A DNA stretch of 64,000 nt from Geosiphon pyriformis (taxonomy: Eukaryota > Glomeromycota > Glomeromycetes > Archaeosporales > Geosiphonaceae). A model generated the notes under the pieces. The model was not told where the DNA came from and made no database searches. It worked only from the letters and a program-made list of their open reading frames with translations. A program made the position numbers and the translations under genes. Numbering within the stretch: the first letter of the stretch is position 1; every line of letters begins with the position of its first letter. Location of the stretch: NCBI GenBank assembly GCA_016748015.1, contig JAAOMT010000620.1, forward strand, positions 421,246 to 485,245. Direction: 5' to 3'. Positions 1-12,488 of the stretch are shown here, piece after piece.

Positions 1-1700
1 ACATGTTTTAAAAATAAAAAAAATTCCAGACCAACTTATCTCAGTCTGTTTTTTGTTTAAAAATAAACTTTCACTTACAATTTTAAGTTTGTATACTGGT
101 ATTTTTATTAAAACCAAGTTTAATTAAATATTAAAAATCAATTTTTTTATTGTTAAAGCAATTAATTCAAATTTTTTTGTGGTTTTAAATAGAAATTTCA
201 ATAATAACAGATTTAAAAAAAATGTGAATTTTAAGTTTTATTTAGATTTAGAATTAGTTAATTTGTTTAGTAGACATTTTTTAACCAAAATTTTTACTTG
301 GTATAATTTTAAAAGAATAAAAAAAGTTATTAATTATGTTTTTATGAATTAAAACTTGTTGTTTATAATTGTTAATTATAGAATTACTTTTATATTTAAC
401 TTTTTTTATTATTAATTATAGAACAGTTATAGTTTTAATTAAGCTAAATAGTCTTTTATATATTTACTTAAATAGTATTTACAAATAAGTAAATAAAAAT
501 TATTAAAAATTTAGAATTAAAAATACAGATATTGTTAAGTAAGCTTATTTCAAATATTGGTTTAGTAAATTTAAGTGCTTAAAAAACAAACAATTATTGA
601 AGTTTTTTAAATTAAAATTATTGGTTGCCAAAATAGTAAAAAAATCAAATTTAGGTAATAAATCTGAATTTAATAATTTTATTATAAAATAATTAGTTAT
701 TAATAATAAGAAAACTTTTAAATTAATAATATAGTACAAAATAGTATAAAATCAATAAATATTATTAAATATTTGTTAATAATTAAAAAAAAGTATAGAA
801 AATTTAAGTACTATGAATCAAAAACTGCCAAAAATACTTTTATTAAAAAAAAATTAACTCATACATAAAAAATTTTAGCTTTAACAAAAAATATATAATT
901 AGAAGTGTTTTAAAGCAGTCTTTTTATAAGATAGTTTTTAACTACTTGGTAATTAAAAAAATTTTTGGTCTTAAAGTTTAATAAAGTAAAGCTTAATATT
1001 GATAAAATTATAGAAAAATAAACAAAAAACCATATTATACTTTCAAGATTGTCTAATTTGTGGTTTTATTAATATGTTTTCTTAAATTATATAAATAATA
1101 ATACTTTTTCTAAAATAATATTAAAAATTAGCATGAATAATTTAGTTTTGGTTATTAATAATCTGTTTAATAACAAAACTGCTAATTTTTTTGATATATT
1201 AAATAAACTTTAAAAACATTATAATAATATAATAATAGAATGTTTTTTGATTTTGCTAAATTTTTGTTTTGCTTTTAATAATATCTTAGCTTTTTAAAAA
1301 AAAACCAAAGTTTTAATGATTTCCAAATTTTATAAATAGAATAAAGTCTTAATAAATATTTATTAAGCTTAAAAATAAGTTTTTTTAAATATTTAAAACT
1401 GTTTTTACTTATTAGTTAATTTTAATAAAAAAATATTATTATTAACCAAAAAAAATTATAATATTTATAAAACCAATTTAATTGATTTTTATTTGGCTAT
1501 ACTGTTTTTAAAACTAGTAATTTACTTGTTTAAATTAATAATTAAACTTATTTTTTTTTAATTATTTAAATTAATATTAATATTATTTAAAAAAAATTAT
1601 ATTTGTAAACATTAAAATTTGTTTTATTTTTTTAAAACTTAAATTAAGTATATCTAATTTACTTATTGATTTGCTTAAAAGCTTTAATTAATTTAAAAAT
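1..1700 (+). mobile_element. Fossil LINE, endonuclease and RT parts
   Basis: This AT-rich stretch holds no open gene, but it can be aligned by eye to the younger LINE at 12410-19212. Positions about 240-430 correspond to the end of the endonuclease: a broken frame reads LVN then TWYN then INYVF, matching LVN, TWSN and IDYLF in the younger copy. Positions about 890-1180 align to younger-copy 15660-15960, just upstream of and into the RT, including the NLPNGKAAG segment, here readable as NLFNNKTAN. Differences are mostly C-to-T and G-to-A. The left end lies outside the window and the right limit is vague. No function is expected. Confidence 0.7.
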
Positions 1701-2173
1701 AAATACAAACTTATTTTTTAAATATTCATGATTTTGAAAATAATTTATTAATTATAATTAATTATAACAAATTATATTAAATGTAAATTATAAATATGTT
1801 TATATGTTTATAATAAATAAGTATTAATAGATTACTTTAATAAAATAAAAGCATTAAATATCTTTAATTTAAAAAAAAATTATTTTTATTGTATAATTTG
1901 TTATATAATTTATATTTAATATATAATAATTGTATTTATAAAAATAGTTGGTAATTAAATTAATTAATATTTAGTAAATTAAATAATTTATTTCAAATTT
2001 AAAGTATGTATATATTTATAAATATGACTCAAAGGACATTTAATGATTGGCAGAAAACAGATCAAAGATACCAAAATAAAAGTTCCATGATCATTGTTTA
2101 GATTGAAACAAACAGTCTTGACCATTGTCAGTTTCACTTTATTTACTACGGCCAAGATTTATCAGCACGCAAA
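1701..2173. other. AT-rich spacer and upstream region of the MRG gene
   Basis: Positions 1701-2020 are almost pure A/T with no readable frame. Composition changes abruptly near 2020, about 150 bases before the ATG at 2174, so this last part probably holds the promoter and 5' leader. I see no unambiguous TATA box or other named site. Confidence 0.4.
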
Positions 2174-4390
2174 ATGTCAAATCAACAAATTGAGCAGAAC
2201 GAACTCCTCTTTCATGAAAAAGAGGATGTATTATGTTTTCACGGTCCTTTACTTTACGAGGCTAGAGTCCTAAAAGCTGAGATATGGAATCCAGGTGATT
2301 CAGAAACTGGGGACACAGGTCCCCATTATTACATCCACTACAAAGGATGGAAATCATCTTATGATGAGTGGGTGGCAAACGCTAGGGTGTTAAAATATAA
2401 TCAGGATAATCTCGAGGAGCAAGCACGATTGAAAGAAAAGCATAATCAATCTAAAAAGAGAAAGAGCGCAAAGATTACACCTCCAAAAGCTGTGGCTCAG
2501 GAAGATCCTTTAACAAGAGAAAAGCCATCTACATTGGGGGCCTCATCCAAAATCACAAAACCAGTCGCCAATACCAGTAAAAGAAGTACCATTGTGGAAA
2601 ATAAGTTATCGGAAAGTTCGCCGGTATCAAAAAGTGGAAGAAGCTTGAAACCCACCGAAAAGAAAGAAGAAATCAAAAAGGATGAAAGCAAAAGTAAAAA
2701 GGGAAAGGAAGATGTTAAAAAAGAGGCGGCTAAAAATGAAGATATAAAGAGCAAAAAGGGAAAAGATAGTCCCCCAGAGGCTGTTGGAGTTCACGAAAAG
2801 GGAGAAGAAAGGTCAGAAGACAAGATGGACATTGATCTACTGGATGTTACTGAAGAGTATAAAGCTGAAAATACGGCCGAATCCCAAGATTTTATGGAGA
2901 TATCTCAACCACAAGAGCAAGATGGATTGGGTAGTACACAAGACCGCGCTGGCAAAAGAAAATTTGCCGAAGTTGATAAAACCCCCAAGGTTTAGGATTT
3001 GAAATCTTTCAAATGACTATTATAAAATTCTCATTATTTATTTGGACATTTATAGTTCAATTTGCCATCAGAGACAGAGGCACTTTTTCGAACTCGTCCT
3101 GAAATCGAAATTGGCATCCCTGAATCCCTCCAAATTAAATTGGTTGATGACTGGGAAACTATTGCTAAACTTGGTTTGGTATGCATAAACTACATGTTGA
3201 TATTATTGATGAGAAACGAATAATTTCGTTAATATTTAGAAATATTTCACATTCGAATAATCTGTTCATGTTTACAAATCCGCAGAGGAGAGAGCTTCCT
3301 CGACCTATCACATTTAATGAGATCCTCGGAAGATGGGTTGAATATCAACGTAAGCAAGATTCACAAGAGGAAGAGAATCAGAAGAAAGAAGAGCCAATTC
3401 AAAGCAACATTGAAAATTCTACATGTGAAGAAGCTAGCTCCAAATTAAATATGGAAGCAGATGATGCTGAAAATAAAGATCAAGATTCTGAATTTGATTC
3501 TTTGGCACCTAAACCAACAGCAAATGGTGAAGGCAACCAAGAAGTAGGAGTTTTGACACCAGTTAAGGATACCAACCTTGAGGCTGAGTCAGCTCCACAA
3601 TTCGAAGCTGAATCAGATGGCCAAAGAATCAATGAAATCGAAGCTGAGTTAAAACCGATTGCTGATGCCACTCTAGATCTCACAATTGCGGCTCCGAACA
3701 ATCAGAAGATAGTAACCTCGGCTGATAACGGCCCATCATCTGCTATACCCCACGAACCCTCAGATATATACCATGAGGTGGTCGAGGGTCTTAAGAAGTA
3801 TTTTGAAAGAACTTTAAGACACACTCTACTATACAACTCTGAAAGACCTATACTAACTGAGCTACTTAAGACCAAACCAAACCAATCTTTTGGGGATATA
3901 TTTGGTGCTGAACACATGTTACGGCTTTTTGTAAAATTACCCGAATTTCTTGCTCATACCGAGATCGAATATGATTGTGTGCAAGAGCTAACCTTCCGGA
4001 TCACTCAAATCATGGCATTTCTAAATATGGGAATTCATGAGTTTTTCGATCCATCTCCCACCCAAATCACTTTCTTGGTATCTCCCTCTAAAAAACCAAG
4101 AATCAATCCTCCACAACCACGAAGATCAGCCGCTTCCTGGAAAAATCAGCCTGGCTTGACCTGTGCAAATTGTGGAACCCAGGATACACCTGGTTGGCGT
4201 GTAGGAAGCACTCAAGATGAGAAGCTTTGTAACGGTATTTACTTGTCCAACATTGGTTATTTTTCCCATTATATTATTGATTCCAAATTAAACACTTTTT
4301 CACTTAGCATGTGGACTTTATTATGCCAAACACCGTATTCAACGACCCTCTAATTTATGGGGATTGATTCGAAGTAAGCGAAAAGCTTAA
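2174..4390 (+). CDS. Eaf3/MRG15-like chromo-MRG protein with GATA zinc finger
   Basis: Proposed exons are 2174-2989, 3056-3178, 3286-4234 and 4308-4390 (656 aa); all introns are GT..AG. Residues about 18-79 form an MRG15-type chromo barrel (FHGPLLYEA, HYKGW, DEWV). A Lys/Glu/Ser-rich linker follows. The MRG domain starts near residue 287 (IGIPESL, LVDDWE), is interrupted by an acidic insert of about 130 residues (339-471), and resumes at 473-578 (HEVVEGLKKYF, LLYNSERP, MLRLFVKLPE). Residues 606-631 form a GATA finger, C-X2-C-X18-C-X2-C, completed across the last intron (LCN|ACGLYYAKHR), followed by a basic tail. Known Eaf3/MRG15 proteins bind methylated H3K36 and serve in NuA4 and Rpd3S complexes. 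The GATA finger is not part of the usual architecture and implies direct DNA binding (inference). The first donor, GTTTAG, is non-consensus. Confidence 0.88.
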
Positions 4391-5200
4391 CCCGACATTA
4401 GGCTTCCTAGATAGCAATTATTTTTACTCGCTTTACAATTTGCCATTTTGCTGAAATTAAAATTAAGAAATTCAAGACAAAATCATACACGTCTCGAGTG
4501 GGTGCGTTAAGTATCTCCTTTATATTTATACATAATAAAGATGATAATATCGGGAAAATAAATTATACCTAGCTTTATAGACCACTTAACATGATTTACC
4601 GCTACATTAAATCTACAGATTCTTAATCAAGGGAGTAGGCTTCCGCGTTGGCCTAAACTGACTCATTTTTAAGTAAGAATGTTACAAGCATTATTATATC
4701 TTTATTAAGTTCTACTTTGTATTGGGCCAGTGGAATACTTAAATTGTAATGAATATACCACACAATTTAAAAGTTTGCTTGTATATTCCTTTAAGTAATT
4801 ATGCGTGCTTTGTAAATTAAATGTTATTGTTTATTTTTGAATACAAAACTTAAGTATTAATTTAGTTTCATAATTCTTATAAAATCATTTAATAATAAAA
4901 CATTAAAAAAAAATTAAAAAAAGTATAACTCAATAAATAGAATACAATACAAAAAACTAATATTTATTAAAAAATATTGTAATTTTAATTTTGCTTTTTT
5001 ATACTTTACAATTGGTTAAACATTTTTATTTAATTAAAATTGGCGTAATATAATAAGTAAAAAAGTTTGTAATTATATTGTTTAATTATGTTTACATAAT
5101 AAATAGCTTAATTAAAATTTTACTAAATTTTGCAAATAATTATTAATTAATATAATAATATGTGTAAAAATTAATTATTATCAACATTTTATTTTGTAAA
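4391..5200. other. 3' flank of the MRG gene, then AT-rich spacer
   Basis: About 450 bases after the stop keep gene-like composition and probably include the 3' UTR. From about 4860 the sequence becomes nearly pure A/T. No ORF, RNA gene or repeat was recognised. Confidence 0.4.
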
Positions 5201-6239
5201 ACTAATTAAACCAAAAATTAATATTAAACCAAAATATTTAAATTTTTTATAAACAAATTATATTAAAATTTAAAATAATAATAATATAAAAAAACTTATT
5301 TTTTAAAAAAATGTATTTTAAAATAAATATTTTAATTTAAATAAAAAATAACAACCAAAATAAAATTAAACTTAATTTTATTTAATATAATAAATAATAA
5401 TAAAATAAAGTAAATACAAATACTAATAAAGTTATATAATATTATTTTTTATTTTTATAAATAAGACTTAAATACTATTTAAAACAATATATCAAACTAA
5501 GTAATCTAAATTAAATGTAAATCATGTGCTGTTTATACATAATCAGTTATTTAAGTCAATTAAAACAACACTATAATCTTATATTAATATTAACAATATT
5601 ATTAATATCTGAGAAAAATAAACAAAATTTATGTATATTAAAACAAATACCAAAATTTTTATCCAATTCAAACAATTTTACAACACTATTAGAAAGCAAA
5701 AATAGCAAATTAATAATAATAAAAAGTAAAGAATCATTACAAAAAATCAAAATATTTTTTTCTAATAAAATTCTATATTTAATATATATTGACTAAATTT
5801 TTTTTGATAAATTTTTTTTATATTATAAACAAAATATACAATCTTATTAACAGTAATTTTAATATTTTCAAACACTACAAAAGTCTTTAAATACCAATCT
5901 CTAAATACAAAATTTTTATTTAATATAATATATAATATAATATTTAATATATTAATTAAAAACAACTAAGAAACATAAGAATTAAACTGATAAAAACCCA
6001 ATATAAACTCTTATAATTTGGCATAAAATTTTAATATACAATAATAAACAGCAAAATCCACAACACAAAAAAATAATAATCTGAAAGTTTAATTTTTTTA
6101 CAATATAAATATAAAATACTAGAATACTTTTTATTAAATTTTTTTTTATAAACAGCTATAAATAAATACTAATACAAAAATTTTATGAAATATATTGCAA
6201 ATCTGCTATTCTACTACTTATAAATTCAATTGTCATGTA
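5201..6239. other. G-poor A-rich relic, unidentified
   Basis: The plus strand here keeps C but has almost no G, unlike the T- and G-rich fossil gypsy to its right. A 90-codon open stretch at 5524-5796 (+) resembles no family I know. The one-sided loss suggests an old element whose remaining information lies on one strand. No function can be assigned. Confidence 0.35.
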
Positions 6240-8142
6240 AAAATTAAGGTGCTATATTAAAAACAATTAGATTAATCAATATTTTTTAACATAATTTTAT
6301 TTATAACTATTATTATAAGTAAATTTTTTGAGTAGATATTAATAATTTTTATAACTTAATACTTAAATTTACTATTAAAAATTTTAAAAATTTTTTGAAA
6401 AATTTATATAGAAGTTTTTTGTATAATAAATAAAAATTTACTTAATAATAATTAATTAAAAAATTGTAAATTTTTTTAGTTTAATAACTGATTTATTTTG
6501 GTATTCACATCTTTTTAATAAGTAATTCTAGTTTTTTGATTATATTCATACTTTTTTTTGGCATTTTTTATTAAGTAATTTTTAATGTTATAATTTTATC
6601 ATTTTTTTATAATTAATTAGTAATTCAATTAATATAATGTTTTTAGATTTATTAATAAATAAATAAAATAGAAATTTTTATTGAATAATTTAATTAATTT
6701 GTAATTATTAATAAAATAAAAGTAATTAGACTAATCTTAAAGTAAGCTTGTTTGTTGTTATGCTTAAACAATTAATTAATAAATTGATGTTTTTTTTTTA
6801 TTTTTACTACTTTTATTATATATAAATAAATTTTTATAATATAAGATTTTTAAAATTTTTACAATTACTTTAAATTTTTACTGAAATTTTTGGCATTTCT
6901 AAAATTTTTGGTATTTTTGCCAGTTTTTTACAATTTTTAAAATTTTTAAAATTTCTAAAATTTTTAATATTATTTTTTTTTTAATATTAAGCTTTTGTAA
7001 AATTTCTTAAGTTTTTTTTTGAATCAATTTGTCTATTTTTTTTATTATAGTCTTAGAAATTTCTGTTTTTAGCTTTTTAAATTGTAAGTTGGTCATTTGT
7101 TCTAATTGGTTTGCTATTAAGTTTTTTATAGTTAAATATAATAATATTTTATTGTATTTATAAAAAATTGTATATAGTCAATAGATTATTTTCAAGTAGA
7201 TTATTAAGTTGTTTTTCTTAATAAAATGTTCTATTTATTGTATTATTTTTTTGTTAAACACTTATTTGAAATTATTAGTATATATTATCTAAATTTTTAG
7301 TTTTTGTTTTAAGTAGTAATAGTAATATGTTATTGAAAACTGTTTTTTTAGCTTTTTTAGTCTTTTTTTATTAATTTTTTAGCTAAATACTTATTATTAA
7401 ATTTTTGAAAGTTTTTTTATTTTTTTAACAAGTTTTTTTATGTATTTATTCTCTTGTTTTAGAGTTTTATTGTATAGTATTTTCTTAGTTGTTCTGTTTT
7501 TATAAATATTTTTATAACGAATTTTTTGTCTATTGACTGTTATTTTTATGTTCAAGTTTTTGGTCTTCAATATTTAAAATAATTATTGTGTTATTATATG
7601 TATTTTGTCTATTATTTTTATTTTCTGTTTTATTTATTATGTATTAGTTATATTTATAATAATTTTTTGGTTTTATAATTTATTAATTTTAATGATAATA
7701 ATTGGTTTTAAATCTTGTAAAATTTTATTTAATTTAATTAGTAATTTTTATGCTTTTAATTAGAATGTGTTGAAATTTGCTAATGTTTTATTATAATATA
7801 ATTTTAATCAATTTTTATATACTGCTTAGTCAAAATTTTGTTTTTAGTCTTAATTTATATGATCTATTTTTCAGTATTTTTTTAATGTAAAATAGTTCAT
7901 TTTATTGTTTTTCTGCTTTTACATAATATAAAAATACTTTGTTTTCAATCTTAAATTTAGCTAATTTGTTTAACAACTAACTATTATGTCTTTTTTTTTG
8001 TTTTTTTTAATATAATTAGCTGCTTTTTTTTTGGTTTTCAAGGTTTTTATTAAGTTATATATTCGTTTTAATAATATTATTTAAAATGTCTTTTGTTATT
8101 AGTTTTATTAAATATATTACTATTTTTTTTTCTATTGGTAAT
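6240..8142 (-). mobile_element. Fossil gypsy copy A, part 1: LTR, 3' ORF and integrase end
   Basis: The sequence is collinear with gypsy C at 55977-58340 on the same strand. The internal part begins near 6970 (matching C from about 57020). Positions about 7150-7700 match C's extra 3' ORF region. Positions about 7690-8100 match the end of the integrase ORF, including the segment AATGATAATAATTGGTTT shared with C at 57844. About 6240-6970 should be the degraded LTR, but its limits are uncertain. No usable reading frame survives. The copy resumes at 11575 after a hAT insertion. Confidence 0.7.
8135..8142. repeat. Left target-site duplication of the hAT
   Basis: TTGGTAAT is repeated exactly at 11575-11582 and flanks the inverted ends of the hAT element. 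Confidence 0.85.
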
Positions 8143-11100
8143 TAAAATTCTGATTGAACTAAATTAAATTAAACTTTGAGTATTGTTTAAGTTCAGTTTG
8201 AATTATAAACCAAATTTAAACCAAACCAATTTTTCAAAGTAAATTTGGTTTGAACTTTTTTGACAAATTTAAGTTTGATTTAAGTTTGGTTTAAAGTTTA
8301 TAAACTTGTTTAAGTTTAATAAAATTAAAAAATATATAACTTGTATTATTTGTTTATTAATTATTACTTTGTTTAATTACTATAATTAATTAAAGAGATA
8401 TATAAAACTATGTATATATAACAACTCTACTTTCCAACTTATTAAAATAAATTTATTGTTAGTATTATTTAATGTTACTGAAAATTTAAAATCCAAAATA
8501 ATAGAATTTGATAATCCAAATAGTTCAAATATTAATATATTTGGTAAACATGATTTTCAAAGTGAAATATAAAGCTATTATGATAAGTTTAAATGGACAA
8601 AAAAAAACAGCCAAATATATGGTCTTAAAATGTGTATATAAATTATTTTTTTGCAAAACTATGAATATTACCAAACTTTTATGGTATTATTTAAAAGCTT
8701 TTTACCAGAAGTATATGTTATAACAGAAAAATATAATAAGAAAAAACAAAATGTTTAGAAAGATTGTAAGTTAATTAAAAAAATGGTTTGATAAGTGAGA
8801 TTGCTATTTTTTTTTATAATTTTTGGCCAATTTAATTAAAAACTGCTTTAGTTTTCTGTAGTAACTGTTATTAATATTGATAATAAAAAACTTCATAACA
8901 TAATTACTATTTGGTTTATCAACTGTTAACAACCATTTTTTACAATGAAAAACTCTAAATTAATCAAAATATTTTAATATTTGAACACCACTTTTCAACT
9001 TGTTTGTGTTAATACAATTAAGAATAAAATTATAGAACTCTATATCTTAAGTAGATAAAAATTAAGAGTAAGTACTATCTTTATTATGAAATATTTTTTT
9101 TCTTTTACTTATACTTATAATGTGATAGGCATACTTAAGTATTATCAAGTTCAATTTTTTTTTTACATTAGATCTCTGAACATTTTTCAATAATAAAGTC
9201 TTTGTTTTTATTATTGTTTATTATATTAATAACAATTGAAATCTTCAACAAACAATAATTGATTTTGGATTAATAAGTAGATAATATAATGGAATAAATA
9301 TTGTGAATAGATTTTTTAAAGTATTAAAAAATTATAGAATTACATCAAAAATATGTATATATATTTTTGCATAAATTTGAATTAGTCAATAACTAATAAT
9401 GAAATTGGCATATTATATAGCATATTAGTATTATTTAAGACTTAAAATTATCATAATGCTCATATTATTGAAAATTGCATTTTCTTAATGTTGGTTTAAG
9501 TTGGTTTTTATTATTGCTTCAGAGCTGAATTTTCAGTATTAGTATTATCTAAAGCTTAGAGTTACTATAGTGTTCATATTATTGAAAATTACATTTTCTC
9601 AATGTTGACTTAAGTTGATTTTTATTATTGCCTTAGAGCTGAATTTTTGGCATTAGTATCATTTAAGGCTTAAAGTTATCACAGTGCTCATATTATTAAA
9701 AACTGCATTTTTTTAATATTAGCTTAAGTGGTTTTTATCATTGTTTTAAGCCAAATCTTCAGCCAAAAAAATTAAGAAAAAAGTTTAAAAAAGAGTTACA
9801 CTTACCTTTTTTTTATATGAATTTATTATTAATTTTATTAGTTATAATCTAATTTTTTTTTGACAGCTTTTTGCTATTATTCTTGATAATATTATAAATA
9901 ATAGTACTTTTATAAAAAAGTTAATAAGAAAATTAAAAGAAAAAAACATTTAATAGAACTCAAAAAACCTTTGATTTTGATATTTTGATTATATTTTAAA
10001 CTTAGCAATACAAGTGGTTTTAGATAAAATAAAGAATGATGTTTTCAAAATATTTGTTAAAAACCCAAACCAAATATATTTATCTGAAATTTTTTTAATA
10101 TAAACTTTGTATAAATTAAAAATTAAAAAACTTAACTTTGTAATTTGTATCTTATCTTAATGTTTTGAGCTCTTTGAACATACTTGTAATACATGTCAAA
10201 TTAAATACCATAAACTTATTTTGAATTGTCTCATCTAATAGAATTTTACTTATAATATAATTAAGAATAGGTTATCTTTTAAATTGGCAAGTTATTTATT
10301 TCTAATTTCATATAATTTAAATACAAAAATTCTAACTCTAAATTTATAACATTAAACACTTTTATTAACAGTCATATTGATCTCTATTAATATGCTATTT
10401 TATATGATTAGTAAACTATCTTTAATAAAATTGCTAAATTTCTTAAATTATTTAAGAATATTATAATTAAAATATCAACCAGTTTAAATAATACTGCCTT
10501 TTCAATTATTTCCTTCTTTAATATTATTTTTAATTACATTAAAAATATAATTAATAATAATAAATTTGGTAAAATATTATAATTTTAATTGTATTTATTT
10601 AGTTATTTATTTAACATATTTAATATTAAATCTATTATTTATTACAGCAGTTAAAACAGCAAAAAAAAAGTTAATTAAATATTACTTTAAAACAAATATA
10701 ATTGTAATGCTCTGTACTGTATTAGATCCAAGAAAAAAATTCTATTATTTTACAAAAAGGGAATTTTCGAATAATAATATTAATAAAACAAAAAATTGTA
10801 AGTTATTAATTTATTTAAATAGTTTTATTTTCCAACTCTTACACAATAAATAAATCTTTAAAATACATATTCTTTTAAAACAAAGTATATACTAAACATT
10901 ATACTAATATCAAATAACAGTTTTTTGTTAAATAACAATTTTAATAATACCATAGCATTAGTTACACAATCCATATTAAAGACAAACTTTAACAATAATA
11001 AGAAAAAATAACTTGACAAAATTAATTGTTATATCTCTGAAAATATGGCCAATAGAGAAATAAATATAATAACATGATAGAAGATATATTATAAAAAATA

Positions 11101-11574
11101 TTTATCTAAATTAACATTTTATTAATAATTTAATATTTAAACATATTAAACACAATTTTTTTGTTTTGCATATATGATTCATAATTATTTAGCAGTTTAA
11201 GAATTATTTGTTGCTTTTAAACATGTTTTTTCTGTAGATAAAAATATAATTACAGATATAAAGTCTTGCTTAGTGCCTAAAACTATAAGAGCAGTATAGT
11301 GTTTTCGATTATAAATATAGAGACTATTAAAAAAAATTAAATAATAATATAATATAATATAATGTCTTTAATAATTAAATCTATATATGTTCATGAACTT
11401 TGAACTAAACTTGAACCAAACTTGTTGTATGTATTTGGATTTAGTTTAAATTCAGTAATTTTAAGTCTAATTTAAGTTCAAATTCAAAATTTTGCCAAAT
11501 TTTTTGTTTAAGTTTGGTTTAGTTTAATAATTTAATTGAACTTGAATTAAATCAAACCAAACATTAGAACTTTA
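8143..11574 (+). mobile_element. Degenerate hAT DNA transposon
   Basis: The 3432-bp element is bounded by an exact 8-bp duplication TTGGTAAT (8135-8142 and 11575-11582), the size expected for hAT. Its ends are short inverted repeats: TAAAATTCTGAT on the left against TAAAGTTCTAAT (reverse complement of the right end). Just inside both ends are arrays of AAACTTGAACCAAACTTG-like words. The plus strand reads VLDPRKKFYYF at about 10716-10748, a hAT transposase signature, and at 11165-11314 a broken hATC dimerisation region (NYLAV, VFSV, ITD, PKTIRA). It is inserted in fossil gypsy A, whose sequence continues on both sides. Confidence 0.88.
10566..11314 (+). pseudogene. hAT transposase C-terminal half, decayed
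   Basis: Two recognisable blocks survive. The first ends a 95-codon open stretch and carries the LDPR motif typical of the hAT catalytic region. The second, 11165-11314, matches the hATC dimerisation domain (NYLAV, VFSV, KTIRAV) but has TAA and TAG stops where Gln codons are expected in the consensus. The N-terminal part, expected between about 8450 and 10500, cannot be traced; a BED finger was looked for but not found convincingly. The protein would have cut and pasted the element; it is now dead. Confidence 0.75.
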
Positions 11575-11582
11575 TTGGTAAT
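11575..11582. repeat. Right target-site duplication of the hAT
   Basis: Exact copy of TTGGTAAT at 8135-8142. Confidence 0.85.
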
Positions 11583-12409
11583 ATTACTATTTTGTTATAT
11601 ATTAGTTCAAATAATATGATTTAAATAGTATCTTGCTTTATTGTTTAATAATCAAATAATATTAATAATATAAATATGTCTTATTTTTCTTGGTTTTTTT
11701 AACTAATTTTAGTTAATATTTTATATAATATTCTATAGAATTTTTTAATTAAGCTATTTGTTTATAAATAATATAGTAATAACAATAGTTTTTTGACTTT
11801 AAATCTTTGGCTTAATTTTATTAATATTCTGTTTACAAAATAGATTTTTTAATTAAATAATAATTTTTTTAAATATTTATATTAATATATTAACTCTTAA
11901 TAAATAAATTTAGCTATTAATTTTGCATTAGCTTTTTATATAACTTTAGTTTCTGACTATTTGGTAAAATAATTTATGACAATAGTAATATATTAGTTAT
12001 TTTTAGTTATTATTAATAATGGTCTTATTAAGTTAATTTCAATTTTATCAAATAGTTGTTCAATTTTAATTGATTTTAATAGTTTATTTATTTTTATTTA
12101 TTTTTTTTTGACAAGTATTACAGTTTTGTATATAATATTTTATATTTAAATATATTATTGGCCAATAATATAACTGTTTAATTTTTTTAATGTTAAATTC
12201 TAATTAAATTATTTTGTTGTTAGGTCTAAATACATATTAAACAATATTGTTTTTTTTGTTTTTTTACTATTTTTAATAAGCTGTTTGAATTTTGTTAATT
12301 CTTTTAATATAATATATTTTAGTAATTAATATAATATTTAACCTGTTGATAAATTTTATTTTGTTTATTTTAAGATAATTTTTTTTTAAACTGTTTAGTA
12401 GTAATATAA
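11583..12409 (-). mobile_element. Fossil gypsy copy A, part 2: integrase core
   Basis: The sequence continues the alignment to gypsy C from about 58340 to 59150 exactly where part 1 stopped, proving that the hAT interrupts one copy. Shared landmarks are the stretch around 11805 (matching C 58560) and TTGGCCAATA at about 12160 (matching C 58914). All coding sense is lost. The segment ends at a LINE insertion. Confidence 0.75.
12396..12409. repeat. Left target-site duplication of the LINE
   Basis: TAGTAGTAATATAA occurs here and again at 19213-19226, on either side of the LINE. Length (14 bp) fits target-primed reverse transcription. Confidence 0.85.
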
Positions 12410-12488
12410 AACTTCTTTCTCTTCTTTGTCCCAAATTCCTAAAAAAGAGTCATAATTTGAAAAAAGTTTTTTCTGTTATTTTATACTG

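Noticed and set aside
545-739. 64-codon open stretch on the minus strand
   Set aside because: Chance opening in A/T-only DNA; the plus-strand alignment to the LINE explains the region better.
2497-2754. Minus-strand ORF inside the MRG gene
   Set aside because: Antisense shadow of the Lys/Ser-rich exon 1.
3480-3917. Two minus-strand ORFs inside MRG exon 3
   Set aside because: Antisense shadows; no motif and no start context.
4610-4700. Possible tRNA or small RNA in the mixed-composition patch after the MRG gene
   Set aside because: No cloverleaf or A/B box pattern could be made.
5524-5796. 90-codon ORF in the G-poor tract
   Set aside because: Composition-driven (Ile/Lys/Asn/Leu), no family resemblance; kept only as part of an unidentified relic.
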